NCBI GenBank assembly: GCA_001784435.1
Contig: MFQZ01000010.1
Span: 40,944 to 104,943 of the forward strand
From: Candidatus Magasanikbacteria bacterium RIFOXYC2_FULL_42_28
Lineage (GTDB): Bacteria; Patescibacteria; ABY1; Magasanikbacterales; GWA2-37-8
DNA length: 64,000 bases
Direction: 5' to 3'
The notes under the pieces were generated by a model. That model saw only the letters and a list, made by a program, of their open reading frames with translations, ran no database searches and was not told the DNA's origin. A program made the position numbers and the translations under genes. Numbering within the stretch: the stretch's first letter is position 1; each line of letters opens with the position of its first letter. Positions 15,255-23,612 of the stretch are shown here, piece by piece.

Positions 15255-15526
15255 AACATTACCGACGTTAAAGTAAATAAGATTTGTTTCGGAATTTTCG
15301 AGGCAAAAAACATTTATTCGAACGAAAGTAATTTTGAGGAAATAAAGTGATTTAAAAATTTACAATTGGCCAATCTTGATCACAAGAAAGGCTGGAAACG
15401 TGAATTGCAAACAGTATTTTTAGGGGGGAATTATCAGTAATTTAGACAGATTAGTTTGCAGTTAGCGTTTCTAGTTTTTTTGTTAAATTAACGGTTAATC
15501 CCGACTTAGTCGGGACAATGACACGT
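15255..15526 (+). promoter_or_regulatory. long leader with predicted attenuator before rplC
   Basis: The leader contains a 21-base arm at 15392-15412 that pairs with 15454-15474 (a few mismatches or G-T pairs in the middle, 9 continuous pairs at the base) and is followed by seven Ts at 15475-15481. This is the shape of a Rho-independent terminator inside an untranslated leader. The 41-base apical region contains AGGGGGG. The arrangement suggests transcription attenuation, as L4 does in the S10 leader of gamma-proteobacteria; the ligand here is unknown. A small palindrome TCCCGACTTAGTCGGGA (15499-15515) ends just before the start codon. Confidence 0.6.
15499..15515. repeat. TCCCGACTTAGTCGGGA palindrome
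   Basis: Near-perfect 17-base palindrome a few bases before rplC. Identical or near-identical copies are at about 39310-39328 (upstream of folC) and 51969-51987 (upstream of radA), so this is a short dispersed element. Confidence 0.7.
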
Positions 15527-16228
15527 ATGAAAATAATTATTGGGAAAAAAATTGCCATGACCCAGGTGTTTTCAGCGACGGGCGAAGTGGTGCCGGTTAC
15601 GCGCATTAGTGCCGGTCCTTGCCCAGTTGTTCAAGTTAAAACCAAAGGGACTGATAATACCGACGCCATTCAGTTAGGATTTGGCGAAAAGAAAGAGTAT
15701 TTGATAAAAAAACCGCAGTTAGGTCATTTGAAAGATTTGTCTAATTTACGTGATTTACATGATTTTTCGGTTGATAAAGTGGGAGAAGTAAAGCGCGGTG
15801 ATTTGGTTACCGTCGATACTTTTGTTGAGGGTGAAAGAGTGGCGGTGGTGGGACAGTCCAAAGGTAAAGGTTTTCAAGGTGTGGTTCGCCGTCATCATTT
15901 CCGTGGTGGCCCAGCGACGCATGGTCATAAAGACAATTTGCGCGCTCCCGGATCCATTGGCGCTGGTGGTGTGCAACGCGTTTTTAAAGGTATGCGTATG
16001 GCCGGTCATATGGGCGCGGATAGAGTTACTGTCAAAAATTTAGAAGTGGTTAAAATTGATTCCGTTAATAATGAGTTATATTTAAAAGGCGCTGTTCCGG
16101 GTGGACGTGGGGGGTTGTTATTTATTAGTGCCCCGGGCGAGTTGAAAGTGGCGGTAACCAAAGTAGCCGAAGTTCCAGTCGTGGCCGAGCAACCGGCAGT
16201 AGAAATGGTTGCCGAAGCGCAATCCTAA
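15527..16228 (+). CDS. rplC: 50S ribosomal protein L3
   Basis: Early-assembly protein near the peptidyl-transferase centre. About 233 residues. The start is taken as the ATG at 15527 (MKIIIGKKIAMTQVF); an in-frame ATG at 15518 lies right at the edge of a palindrome. The conserved loop SKGKGFQGVVRRHHFRGGPA, then THGHKDNLRAPGSIGAG, is complete, and a ~25-residue Val/Ala/Glu-rich tail follows. First gene of a continuous block running to secY. Confidence 0.97.
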   Translation: MKIIIGKKIAMTQVFSATGEVVPVTRISAGPCPVVQVKTKGTDNTDAIQLGFGEKKEYLIKKPQLGHLKDLSNLRDLHDFSVDKVGEVKRGDLVTVDTFVEGERVAVVGQSKGKGFQGVVRRHHFRGGPATHGHKDNLRAPGSIGAGGVQRVFKGMRMAGHMGADRVTVKNLEVVKIDSVNNELYLKGAVPGGRGGLLFISAPGELKVAVTKVAEVPVVAEQPAVEMVAEAQS

Positions 16229-16241
16229 AATTGATTAGCGT

Positions 16242-16868
16242 ATGAAAACAAAATTGTATAATTTAGTCGGAAAAGTTGTTGGTGATGTTGAATTGTCCGA
16301 CGCAATTTTTGATGTAAAAGTTAAACCAACTTTAGTACACGCGGTTTATGTCGCGATTACCAATCGCGCGCGCGAGAGCTGGGCCGATACCAAAGGTAAA
16401 GGCGAAGTGCGCGGTGGTGGTAAAAAACCGTGGCAACAAAAAGGTACCGGTCGCGCTCGTCATGGCTCTATTCGTTCGCCGATTTGGAAAGGTGGCGGTG
16501 TTACTTTCGGTCCGAAAACTGAACGTAACTACGATGTTAAAATTAATTTGAAAGAAAAACGCGCGGCTACCAAGATGTGTTTTGCCGATAAATTTCGCGC
16601 TGATGGTATTTTCGTGGTGGAGAACTTTGATTTTACGGAAGCGAAAACCAGATTGGCAGTCGAGTTGCTCAAAGGTTTGGGAATTACCGGCAAAAGAGTT
16701 TTGTTTTTAACCGATGGTAAAAGCGAAGTCGTACGGCGCGTCGCCACTAATTTGCCGAAAACAGAAATAATGAACGCGGTTGACGCCAATGTGGTTGCTT
16801 TGTTAAAAGCGCAATCCGTGATTATGAGTCAGGCCGGAGCGGAAGCAATTGGTAAAATTTTAAAATAA
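16242..16868 (+). CDS. rplD: 50S ribosomal protein L4
   Basis: 208 residues. Lines the exit tunnel through its extended loop (KPWQQKGTGRARHGSIRSP, about 63-81), which is intact. In enteric bacteria L4 also represses its own operon by binding the S10 leader; the structured leader before rplC makes a similar loop possible here, but this is inference. It starts 13 bases after rplC and is followed 18 bases later by rplW. Confidence 0.97.
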   Translation: MKTKLYNLVGKVVGDVELSDAIFDVKVKPTLVHAVYVAITNRARESWADTKGKGEVRGGGKKPWQQKGTGRARHGSIRSPIWKGGGVTFGPKTERNYDVKINLKEKRAATKMCFADKFRADGIFVVENFDFTEAKTRLAVELLKGLGITGKRVLFLTDGKSEVVRRVATNLPKTEIMNAVDANVVALLKAQSVIMSQAGAEAIGKILK

Positions 16869-16886
16869 TACTATTTAATCCATAAT

Positions 16887-17366
16887 ATGGGATTACTTGA
16901 CCGCTGGACAAAAAGACAAGAGCAGAAAAAGTTGGAGCAAACCAAGCCACCGGTTGTTTTGAAATCTGACAAAACTAGTAAGGATGCCGTTGTTGTTAAA
17001 GGTAAAGAAAAATCTGAAAAAGTCGTTAAAAAAACCGTGGTTGCGCCGAAAGAAAAGTCAACGCCAACAGCAAAAATTTCGATGACCGCCGATCGGATTT
17101 TAATTAGACCGCTCGTTACGGAAAAAGGCGCGATTGCCCAAAGCCAAAATAAATATGGTTTTGTGGTGGAGCGCTCGGCAACAACTGATGTTATCAAACG
17201 CGCTATTGCCGAGGCCTATGGCGTTACCCCGCTCAAAGTTAATTTGATTAATGTGAGTGGCAAGTGGGTGCGTTTTGGACAATCTTTTGGCCGTCGGGGC
17301 GACTATAAAAAAGCAATTGTCACTTTGCCAAAAGGCAAGAGCATTACTATCCACGAAGGAGTTTAA
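16887..17366 (+). CDS. rplW: 50S ribosomal protein L23 with N-terminal extension
   Basis: 159 residues, against ~95-100 for typical L23. The core (from about residue 70: ILIRPLVTEKGAIAQSQNKY) sits at the tunnel exit and docks SRP and trigger factor. The first ~65 residues are Lys/Val/Glu-rich and probably disordered. The extension is in frame from a good ATG 18 bases after rplD, so it is likely real. Confidence 0.95.
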   Translation: MGLLDRWTKRQEQKKLEQTKPPVVLKSDKTSKDAVVVKGKEKSEKVVKKTVVAPKEKSTPTAKISMTADRILIRPLVTEKGAIAQSQNKYGFVVERSATTDVIKRAIAEAYGVTPLKVNLINVSGKWVRFGQSFGRRGDYKKAIVTLPKGKSITIHEGV

Positions 17367-17371
17367 TAAAT

Positions 17372-18217
17372 ATGCCAATTACGATTTATAAACCAACTAA
17401 TCCGGGCCGACGCAATAGCAGTGTTGACTCTTTTTTCGATATTACCAAATTTGAACCGGAAAAATCCTTGATTAAAATTTTAAAAAAGAATTCCGGTCGT
17501 AACAACACCGGTGTAATTACCGTGCGTCATCAAGGCGGTGGCGTGAAAAAATATTATCGTTTAGTTGATTTTAGACAAAATAAATTTGATATGCCGGGTA
17601 CGGTGGCATCTATCGAGTATGACCCAAACCGTGGTCCGCGTGTGTCTTTGATTAATTATGCCGATGGTGTTAAGGCCTATGTGTTGTGTCCGGAAGGTTT
17701 GAAAGTTGGCGATGTCGTGATGTCGTCTGATAAAGTGATTGAAGCCAAAGTTGGTAATCGTTTACAATTACAATATATTCCGGTTGGTTTGTTTATCTAC
17801 AACATTGAATTAACCCGAGGTAAGGGTGGACAATTGGTACGCGGTGCCGGATTGTCAGCGCAATTGGTTGGTGTGGAAGGTAAGTACTCGTTAGTGAAAT
17901 TACCATCGGGGGAAATCCGTAAGATTGATAAAGAATGTTGCGCCAATATTGGCGTGATGGGCAATGCCGATCGCCGTTTGATTCGCTGGGGTAAAGCTGG
18001 ACGTATGCGTAAACGTGGTATTAAACCGACTGTTAAAGGTAAAAATATGAATCCGAACGACCACCCGCATGGTGGTGGTGAGGGCCACAGTCCGATTGGT
18101 CAAAAACGCGGTCCGCAGTCAGTTTATGGTAAGACTGTGATGGGTGTTAGAACCAGAAAACCGGGCAAGTGGAGCGATGTTACCGTCGTGCAATCGCGCA
18201 AAACCAAAAAGAAATAA
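17372..18217 (+). CDS. rplB: 50S ribosomal protein L2
   Basis: 281 residues, full family length. Needed for subunit joining and peptidyl transfer. The GRNNTGVITVRHQGGGVKK start and the C-terminal MNPNDHPHGGGEGHSPIG segment, with the conserved His that reaches the peptidyl-transferase centre, are present. Starts 5 bases after rplW. The gap to rpsS (77 bases) has no clear signal. Confidence 0.98.
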   Translation: MPITIYKPTNPGRRNSSVDSFFDITKFEPEKSLIKILKKNSGRNNTGVITVRHQGGGVKKYYRLVDFRQNKFDMPGTVASIEYDPNRGPRVSLINYADGVKAYVLCPEGLKVGDVVMSSDKVIEAKVGNRLQLQYIPVGLFIYNIELTRGKGGQLVRGAGLSAQLVGVEGKYSLVKLPSGEIRKIDKECCANIGVMGNADRRLIRWGKAGRMRKRGIKPTVKGKNMNPNDHPHGGGEGHSPIGQKRGPQSVYGKTVMGVRTRKPGKWSDVTVVQSRKTKKK

Positions 18218-18294
18218 TTAAATAAATAATTTAATAATAAATCACCAATCACCGTTCAGATCCGTGTTGATTTGTGAAAAAAATTCGTGGTACT

Positions 18295-18636
18295 ATGTCA
18301 AGAAGTTTAAAAAAAGGACCTTACGTTGACCCGCGCGTTTTGGAAAAAGTTGCCAAAATGAAAAATAGCGGTAAGCATGACCCAATTAAAACTTGGTCGC
18401 GCGCTTGTGTGATTGCTCCGGAAATGGTGGGCGTAACTTTTGGGGTTCATAATGGCAAAGATTTTGTTAATGTGTTTGTGCAAGAAGATATGGTCGGACA
18501 CCGGTTGGGAGAGTTTTCTCCTACCCGCAAATTTGTCCGCCATGGTGGTAAGATGGCCAAAGAAGAAGAATCGGCCGCTACCGCCAAATCTACCGCTCCG
18601 GCCGCTGCCGCTAAACCGGCCGCCGGCAAAAAATAA
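18295..18636 (+). CDS. rpsS: 30S ribosomal protein S19
   Basis: Head protein contacting S13 and the A-site region. 113 residues. The ATG at 18295 gives the family N-terminus MSRSLKKGPYVDP; an upstream in-frame GTG at 18274 is not needed. HNGKDFVNVFVQEDMVGHRLGEFSPTR-type core is intact. An Ala/Lys/Pro-rich tail of about 28 residues is added at the C-terminus. rplV follows after 9 bases. Confidence 0.97.
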   Translation: MSRSLKKGPYVDPRVLEKVAKMKNSGKHDPIKTWSRACVIAPEMVGVTFGVHNGKDFVNVFVQEDMVGHRLGEFSPTRKFVRHGGKMAKEEESAATAKSTAPAAAAKPAAGKK

Positions 18637-18645
18637 TATACTAAT

Positions 18646-19038
18646 ATGAGCCAGGAAATTGTCGCAAAATTAAGATATTTTCGCCAAGGGCCGCGTAAAA
18701 TGCGCCTCGTGGTGGATATGATTCGAGGACGCAATGTCGCGCGCGCTTTGCAAATTTTGGAATTAACCAACAAAAAATCCGCTCGCGCCATTTTAAAGTT
18801 GCTCCAATCGGCCGTGGCCAACGCTAAACATAATTTTAGTTTGAACGAAGACAATTTGCGTATTAGTAAAATTACGGTTGATGGTGGTCCGGTTTTAAAA
18901 CGGTGGATGCCAAAAGCGCACGGTCGCGCCACTCCGATTCGCGAACGCACGAGTCATATCAATTTATATTTATCCGAGTTTGTTAAGAAAGAAAAGATAA
19001 ATAAAAAGAAAGTGAAAGAAATAAAAGTTAAAAAATAA
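18646..19038 (+). CDS. rplV: 50S ribosomal protein L22
   Basis: 130 residues. The core has the family order: KLRYFRQGPRKMRLVVDMIR near the start, then the tunnel-lining beta-hairpin region RWMPKAHGRATPIRERTSH (about 86-104). Ends in a Lys-rich tail. Between it and rpsC lies a short TTTAGTATTTAGTGTTTAGA-type repeat (19041-19077). Confidence 0.97.
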   Translation: MSQEIVAKLRYFRQGPRKMRLVVDMIRGRNVARALQILELTNKKSARAILKLLQSAVANAKHNFSLNEDNLRISKITVDGGPVLKRWMPKAHGRATPIRERTSHINLYLSEFVKKEKINKKKVKEIKVKK

Positions 19039-19079
19039 TTATTTAGTATTTAGTGTTTAGAATTTAGTGTTTAAAAAGT

Positions 19080-19802
19080 ATGGGTCACAAAGTACATCCG
19101 AAAATTCATCGCACTCCCTTGGTAAATTCTTGGGATTCAAAATGGTTTGGACGCAAAGAACAGTTGCCCGGTCTTTTGAAGCAGGAAGTACAAATTCGCG
19201 AGTATTTGGATGTTAAATTAAAAGACGCCGGTATTGATTCTGTTTCCGTGGAACGCACTCCGAAAGAAGTGACCATTACCATTCTCGCGGCCAAACCGGG
19301 TGTGGTCATCGGTCGTTCTGGACAGGGCTTGGAAGTTTTAAAAAAAGATATTGAAAAGAAAATTTTACAATTTAAACATCGCGTTAAATTAAATATTTTA
19401 CCGGTTAATCAACCCGCGCTTTCGGCTCGGATTGTCGGCGCCGGTATTGTTTCGGAAATTGAACGTCGTATGCCTTTTCGGCGCGTGATGAAACAGGCGA
19501 TTGAAAAAGTAATGGCCGCCGGAGCGCAAGGCGTAAAAATTAAAATGTCCGGTCGTTTGAACGGCGTGGAAATTGCCCGCCAAGAAGTGCTCGGCGCCGG
19601 CAAAATGTCTTTGATTACTTTTCGCAGTAATGTTGATTATGCGATTGTGGAAGCGCAGACGCTTTACGGTAAAATTGGTGTTAAAGTTTGGGTTTATCGC
19701 GGTGAAGTATTTAGTCGTTTAGATAAATTTGGTCAAGCGACCGAGAAGGCCGCCGCTAAGCCGGCCGGTCGTAAATCCGACAATGACTTGTTCCGCGATT
19801 AA
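19080..19802 (+). CDS. rpsC: 30S ribosomal protein S3
   Basis: 240 residues. MGHKVHPKIHRT start, a KH type II domain with the GVVIGRSGQGLEVLKKDI loop, and the C-terminal domain (VKIKMSGRLNGVEIARQE, GVKVWVYRGEV). Helps grip and unwind mRNA at the entry channel. Normal length, with a short Lys/Ala-rich tail. rplP begins 20 bases later. Confidence 0.97.
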   Translation: MGHKVHPKIHRTPLVNSWDSKWFGRKEQLPGLLKQEVQIREYLDVKLKDAGIDSVSVERTPKEVTITILAAKPGVVIGRSGQGLEVLKKDIEKKILQFKHRVKLNILPVNQPALSARIVGAGIVSEIERRMPFRRVMKQAIEKVMAAGAQGVKIKMSGRLNGVEIARQEVLGAGKMSLITFRSNVDYAIVEAQTLYGKIGVKVWVYRGEVFSRLDKFGQATEKAAAKPAGRKSDNDLFRD

Positions 19803-19822
19803 GAAGTTATTCTAATTATTGT

Positions 19823-20236
19823 ATGTTATTTCCTAAAAAAGTAAATCATCGTAAATGGCACAAAGGCACCCGCCGTAGTTTGGGTGTGGCGACGCGTATT
19901 AAGACAATTGATTATGGTGATTTTGCTTTGAAAAGTTTACAACATGGTTGGGTAGGGAGTCGCGAGCTAGAATCCGCTCGTCGAGTTTTGACGCGCTATG
20001 TTCGTCGCGGTGGTCAAATTTGGATCAGAGTTTTTCCGGATAAGCCGGTTACTAAAAAAGGTAACGAGACCCCGATGGGCGGTGGTAAGGGTTCACCCGA
20101 TCATTTTGTGGCGGTAGTTAAACCCGGTACGATTTTATTTGAAATGTCCGGTATTACGCCTGAAACCGCCAAAGCGGCTTTGGAAATGGCGGCTTACAAA
20201 TTACGAGTCAAGACCAAATATATTCAAAAGATCTAA
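19823..20236 (+). CDS. rplP: 50S ribosomal protein L16
   Basis: 137 residues. MLFPKKVNHRKWHKGTRR start. GGQIWIRVFPDKPVTKKGNE and GGGKGSPDHFVAVVKPG are the conserved core. Sits near the A-site tRNA. Followed by 57 bases with a small hairpin-like CAGATGCTGCGGCATCGG, then rpmC. Confidence 0.97.
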   Translation: MLFPKKVNHRKWHKGTRRSLGVATRIKTIDYGDFALKSLQHGWVGSRELESARRVLTRYVRRGGQIWIRVFPDKPVTKKGNETPMGGGKGSPDHFVAVVKPGTILFEMSGITPETAKAALEMAAYKLRVKTKYIQKI

Positions 20237-20293
20237 CCCCTAAACCAGATGCTGCGGCATCGGTTCAGGGTAGAATAATGTTAATAATTTTGT

Positions 20294-20476
20294 ATGGATT
20301 TTGAGGAATTAAAAAATAAAAGTGTTAAAGATTTGCAAGATTTGCTGTCTGATTTGGGCGCGCAGGCGCGTGGTTTGCGTTTTCGAGCTTTGAGCCGAGA
20401 ATTAAAACAGGTGCACCGTGTTGCCGAAGTCCGCAAGACCATCGCTCGCATTAAAACTTTACTAAAACAAAAGTAA
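20294..20476 (+). CDS. rpmC: 50S ribosomal protein L29
   Basis: 60 residues, two-helix protein at the tunnel exit. MDFEELKNKSVKDLQDLLSD and VRKTIARIKTLLKQ match the family. Correctly placed between rplP and rpsQ, 9 bases before rpsQ. Confidence 0.95.
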   Translation: MDFEELKNKSVKDLQDLLSDLGAQARGLRFRALSRELKQVHRVAEVRKTIARIKTLLKQK

Positions 20477-20485
20477 TAGAACGAT

Positions 20486-20755
20486 ATGGAACAGACAATT
20501 AAAACAACCAAAATCACCCGTTCGTTTGTGGGTACAGTTCTGTCCACTTCCGCCCAGAAAACTTTGGTGGTAAAAGTGGATACGATGAAAATGCACACCA
20601 AGTATCACAAACAGTACCGAGTGAGTCGCAAGTATCACGCTCATGATGAGAAGAGTGTCGCCAAAGTTGGTGATGTGGTTGAGATTAGCGCTTGCCGGCC
20701 GTTGTCCGCTTTGAAACACTGGCGTTTGGTTAGAATTGTTAAATCAAGCAAATAA
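20486..20755 (+). CDS. rpsQ: 30S ribosomal protein S17
   Basis: 89 residues, OB fold. KTLVVKVDTMKMHTKYHKQY, then HDEKSVAKVGDVVEISACRPLS, are the family core. Binds helix 11 of 16S rRNA. Between rpmC and rplN, spacing 9 bases each side. Confidence 0.97.
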   Translation: MEQTIKTTKITRSFVGTVLSTSAQKTLVVKVDTMKMHTKYHKQYRVSRKYHAHDEKSVAKVGDVVEISACRPLSALKHWRLVRIVKSSK

Positions 20756-20764
20756 TTTTATTGT

Positions 20765-21136
20765 ATGATCCAGCATCGCGCAATGTTAGCGGTGGCCGAT
20801 AATACCGGCGCCAAGAAAATTCAATGTATCCGTGTTTTGGATGGTTATAAAAAACGTTATGCCCGTATTGGGGATGTTATTACTGGCGTGGTAAAAGAAG
20901 CGGCCCCGCGCGGTTTGGTTAAAAAAAGCGAAGTGGTGCATTGCGTTATTGTGCGTATCCGAAAAGAAACCAGACGCAGTGACGGCACTTATATCCGTTT
21001 TTCAGAAAATGCGGTGGTGGTGATTGATCGCAAGACCCGCGAACCAAAGGGCTCACGTATTTTTGGCCCGGTCGCGCGCGAATTGCGCACGCGCGGTTTT
21101 CAAAAAATTATTTCTTTGGCACCGGAAGTTTTATAA
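20765..21136 (+). CDS. rplN: 50S ribosomal protein L14
   Basis: 123 residues, the standard length. MIQHRAMLAVADNTGAKK start, and the conserved C-terminal RIFGPVARELRTRGFQKIISLAPEVL end. Part of the subunit interface. A 39-base spacer with repeated AGTTTATAAAGT words precedes rplX. Confidence 0.98.
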   Translation: MIQHRAMLAVADNTGAKKIQCIRVLDGYKKRYARIGDVITGVVKEAAPRGLVKKSEVVHCVIVRIRKETRRSDGTYIRFSENAVVVIDRKTREPKGSRIFGPVARELRTRGFQKIISLAPEVL

Positions 21137-21175
21137 AGAGTTTATAAAGTCAGAAAGTTTATAAAGTTAAAAGTT

Positions 21176-21484
21176 ATGAAAATTAAAGTTAATGACAAAG
21201 TAAGAGTAATGTCCGGCAAGAACCGTGGCAAAGAAGGTAAAGTTATTCAGGTTTTTCCGGTTGTCGGCAAAGTTGTGATTGAGGGTGTCAACATTATGAA
21301 AAAACATCTACGCACGCAAAAACAGGGCCAAAAAGGTCAAGTGATTGAATTGGCCGCGCCTTTGTTTGTTTCCAAAGTAACTTTAATTTGTCCGAAATGT
21401 GGCAAAACCAGCCGAGTCGGTTATAAAATAGAAGCCGGTAATAAGAAACGCATTTGCCGCGCCTGTAAAGAATTTATTGAATAG
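21176..21484 (+). CDS. rplX: 50S ribosomal protein L24
   Basis: 102 residues with the KOW motif near the start (VRVMSGKNRGKEGKV) and four Cys in two CxxC pairs at the end (CPKCGKTSR and CRACKEF), the zinc-binding form. An initiator of 50S assembly. The stop codon is one base before the rplE ATG. Confidence 0.97.
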   Translation: MKIKVNDKVRVMSGKNRGKEGKVIQVFPVVGKVVIEGVNIMKKHLRTQKQGQKGQVIELAAPLFVSKVTLICPKCGKTSRVGYKIEAGNKKRICRACKEFIE

Positions 21485-21485
21485 T

Positions 21486-22031
21486 ATGACCAATAATTTA
21501 TTACAAAAATATCACAAAGTTGTCGCGCCCGCTCTGAAGGCGGAGTTTGGATTTAAAAATATCATGCAAGCGCCTAAAATTTTAAAAGTAGTTATTAATG
21601 TCGGGGTGGGACGTTTTGTAAAAGAGCCGGCCTATATTGAAAGCGCCGAAAAAACTCTGCGCGCCATTACCGGTCAAAAATCAGTGCGCACGAAATCCAA
21701 AAAAGCCATTTCTAACTTTAAAATTAGAGAAGGTCAGGAGATCGGCGTGATGGTTACTTTGCGCCACAAAAAGATGTATGAATTTTTAGAAAAATTATTG
21801 TCAGTAACTTTTGCCCGCACTCGTGATTTTCGCGGTATTTCCGATAAATCATTTGATCGGGGCGGTAATTATACCTTAGGTTTTAAAGAGCACACCGCTT
21901 TTCCGGAAATTAAAACCAGCGAAGTTGATAAAATTCACGGTCTGGAAATCATTATCAATACCAGCGCCAAAAACGCGGCCGAAGGTCGGGCGCTCCTCTT
22001 TGGGCTGGGCTTTCCTTTTGTAACTAAATAA
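21486..22031 (+). CDS. rplE: 50S ribosomal protein L5
   Basis: 181 residues. Part of the 5S rRNA complex and of the bridge to the small-subunit head. The ATG at 21486 is used; an in-frame TTG at 21477 would overlap rplX. KVVINVGVGRF, TRDFRGISDKSFDRGGNYT and GLEIIINTSAK match the family. Confidence 0.97.
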   Translation: MTNNLLQKYHKVVAPALKAEFGFKNIMQAPKILKVVINVGVGRFVKEPAYIESAEKTLRAITGQKSVRTKSKKAISNFKIREGQEIGVMVTLRHKKMYEFLEKLLSVTFARTRDFRGISDKSFDRGGNYTLGFKEHTAFPEIKTSEVDKIHGLEIIINTSAKNAAEGRALLFGLGFPFVTK

Positions 22032-22035
22032 TTTT

Positions 22036-22221
22036 ATGGCTACTGAAGCTCAAATTTCAAAATCAAAAAAAGTCCCGAAATTTTCTACCCGGATTGTTCG
22101 TCGTTGCTGGAAATGTGGACGCAAACGCGCGTTTATTCGCCGGTTTGGTTTGTGTCGTATTTGTTTCCGCGAACTGGCCAATGATGGCAAGATTCCCGGT
22201 ATTAGAAAATCCAGTTGGTAA
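22036..22221 (+). CDS. rpsZ: 30S ribosomal protein S14, zinc-binding type
   Basis: 61 residues. The short zinc form, with CxxC pairs in CWKCGRKRAF and LCRICFRE, ending in GKIPGIRKSSW as in other type Z S14. Binds 16S rRNA in the head. Starts 4 bases after rplE. Confidence 0.96.
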   Translation: MATEAQISKSKKVPKFSTRIVRRCWKCGRKRAFIRRFGLCRICFRELANDGKIPGIRKSSW

Positions 22222-22256
22222 CCCGCTAAATAATAAACTAATACACTTAAGTTATG

Positions 22257-22643
22257 ATGACCGATCCTATCGCTGACATGCTTACGCGCATCCGCAATGC
22301 TTATAGCGTTAAAGCTAAAGAAGTGGAAGTATCTCACTCCAAAGTGAAAAAATCCATTGCTGATATTTTGGTGCGCGAAGGTTATATTACTGGCGTGGAA
22401 GAACGTCGCGAGAAGCATTCTTTTTTGGTGCTTAATTTGAAATATAATAATGGTCAGCCGGCGCTCCACAGCATTAAACGCGTGAGTCGCCCTTCTTCTC
22501 GTCGTTATGTCGGGAAAGATGATATCGGTCAAGTTTTAAATGGCTATGGTTTCTTAATTGTTACGACCCCCAAAGGTATTATGACCGGATCCGAGGCGCG
22601 CAAAGCCGGCGTGGGTGGCGAAGTGATTTGTGAAATTTATTAA
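22257..22643 (+). CDS. rpsH: 30S ribosomal protein S8
   Basis: 128 residues. MTDPIADMLTRIRNAY start (the second of two adjacent ATGs is the family start) and the RPSSRRYVGKDD, GVGGEVICEIY end. In enterics S8 controls the spc operon; no S8-like leader site was recognised here. Confidence 0.97.
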   Translation: MTDPIADMLTRIRNAYSVKAKEVEVSHSKVKKSIADILVREGYITGVEERREKHSFLVLNLKYNNGQPALHSIKRVSRPSSRRYVGKDDIGQVLNGYGFLIVTTPKGIMTGSEARKAGVGGEVICEIY

Positions 22644-22667
22644 AAGTATTTTTAGAGTTTAAATAAT

Positions 22668-23216
22668 ATGTCTCGTGTCGGAAAAAAAATAAGAACAATC
22701 CCTGCTGGTGTTATCGTAACTGTGGAAAAGGGACAATTGAAAGTTGCTGGCCCGAAAGGCGAGTTGAAATTAAAGTTACATCCGCACATTACCGTCGTGG
22801 CGACCGATGGCCAAGTGACAGTAACAGTGGCCAATGTCGATGATTCCAAAGACCGCGCCTTGTGGGGTACTTTTTCCAGTTTAATTGGCAATATGATCAC
22901 CGGAGTGACGGTAGGATTTAAAAAGAATTTGAATATTAGCGGTGTTGGTTTCAAGGCCGCGATGAAGGGCGCGGATTTATCTTTGGAAGTTGGTTTTTCT
23001 CATCCGGTAGAGGTGAAAGCGGTACCCGGTATTAAATTTTCCGTTGAAAAAGATAATATCTCCGTGGAAGGATTTGACAGACAGTTAGTGGGAGAATTGG
23101 CCGCGCGTATTCGCAGTATTAGAAAAGTTGAGCCATACAAAGGCAAGGGTATAAAATACGTCGGTGAAATTGTCCGTCGTAAGGCCGGCAAGACCGCTGC
23201 CAAAGCGGCGGCTTAA
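22668..23216 (+). CDS. rplF: 50S ribosomal protein L6
   Basis: 182 residues with two repeated domains. MSRVGKKIRTIPAGV start and VEPYKGKGIKYVGEIVRRKAG near the end are diagnostic. Located near the sarcin-ricin loop. rplR follows after 11 bases. Confidence 0.97.
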   Translation: MSRVGKKIRTIPAGVIVTVEKGQLKVAGPKGELKLKLHPHITVVATDGQVTVTVANVDDSKDRALWGTFSSLIGNMITGVTVGFKKNLNISGVGFKAAMKGADLSLEVGFSHPVEVKAVPGIKFSVEKDNISVEGFDRQLVGELAARIRSIRKVEPYKGKGIKYVGEIVRRKAGKTAAKAAA

Positions 23217-23227
23217 AAATTAATTTT

Positions 23228-23599
23228 ATGAAAAGATTAACCAGACAAAATACTAAATTACGCGATGTGCGTCACGCGCGGGTGCGAGCGGTTATTTCGG
23301 GCACGGCCACGCGACCGCGTTTGTCGGTTTTTCGCAGTCATACCGGTATGGTCGCCCAACTGATCGATGATTCCACCGGTAAAACTTTGTGTTACGCCGA
23401 CAGTCGCAAAATTAAGAAAGAAAAAGTAGGCGAACGTACCACCAAGGTGAGCGTCGGGTATTTGGTAGGCCAAAAATTGGCCGAACTCGCTAAAGAAAAA
23501 AAGATTACCCAAGCGGTATTTGATCGCGGTGGCTATCGTTATCATGGCCGTGTGGCCGCTTTAGCTGACGGCGCGCGCGCCGGTGGTTTGGAGTTTTAA
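23228..23599 (+). CDS. rplR: 50S ribosomal protein L18
   Basis: 123 residues. RPRLSVFRSHTGMVAQLIDD and the C-terminal FDRGGYRYHGRVAALADGAR are the family core. Binds 5S rRNA with L5. Spaced 13 bases before rpsE. Confidence 0.97.
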   Translation: MKRLTRQNTKLRDVRHARVRAVISGTATRPRLSVFRSHTGMVAQLIDDSTGKTLCYADSRKIKKEKVGERTTKVSVGYLVGQKLAELAKEKKITQAVFDRGGYRYHGRVAALADGARAGGLEF

Positions 23600-23612
23600 T
23601 TTTTAAAAAAGT

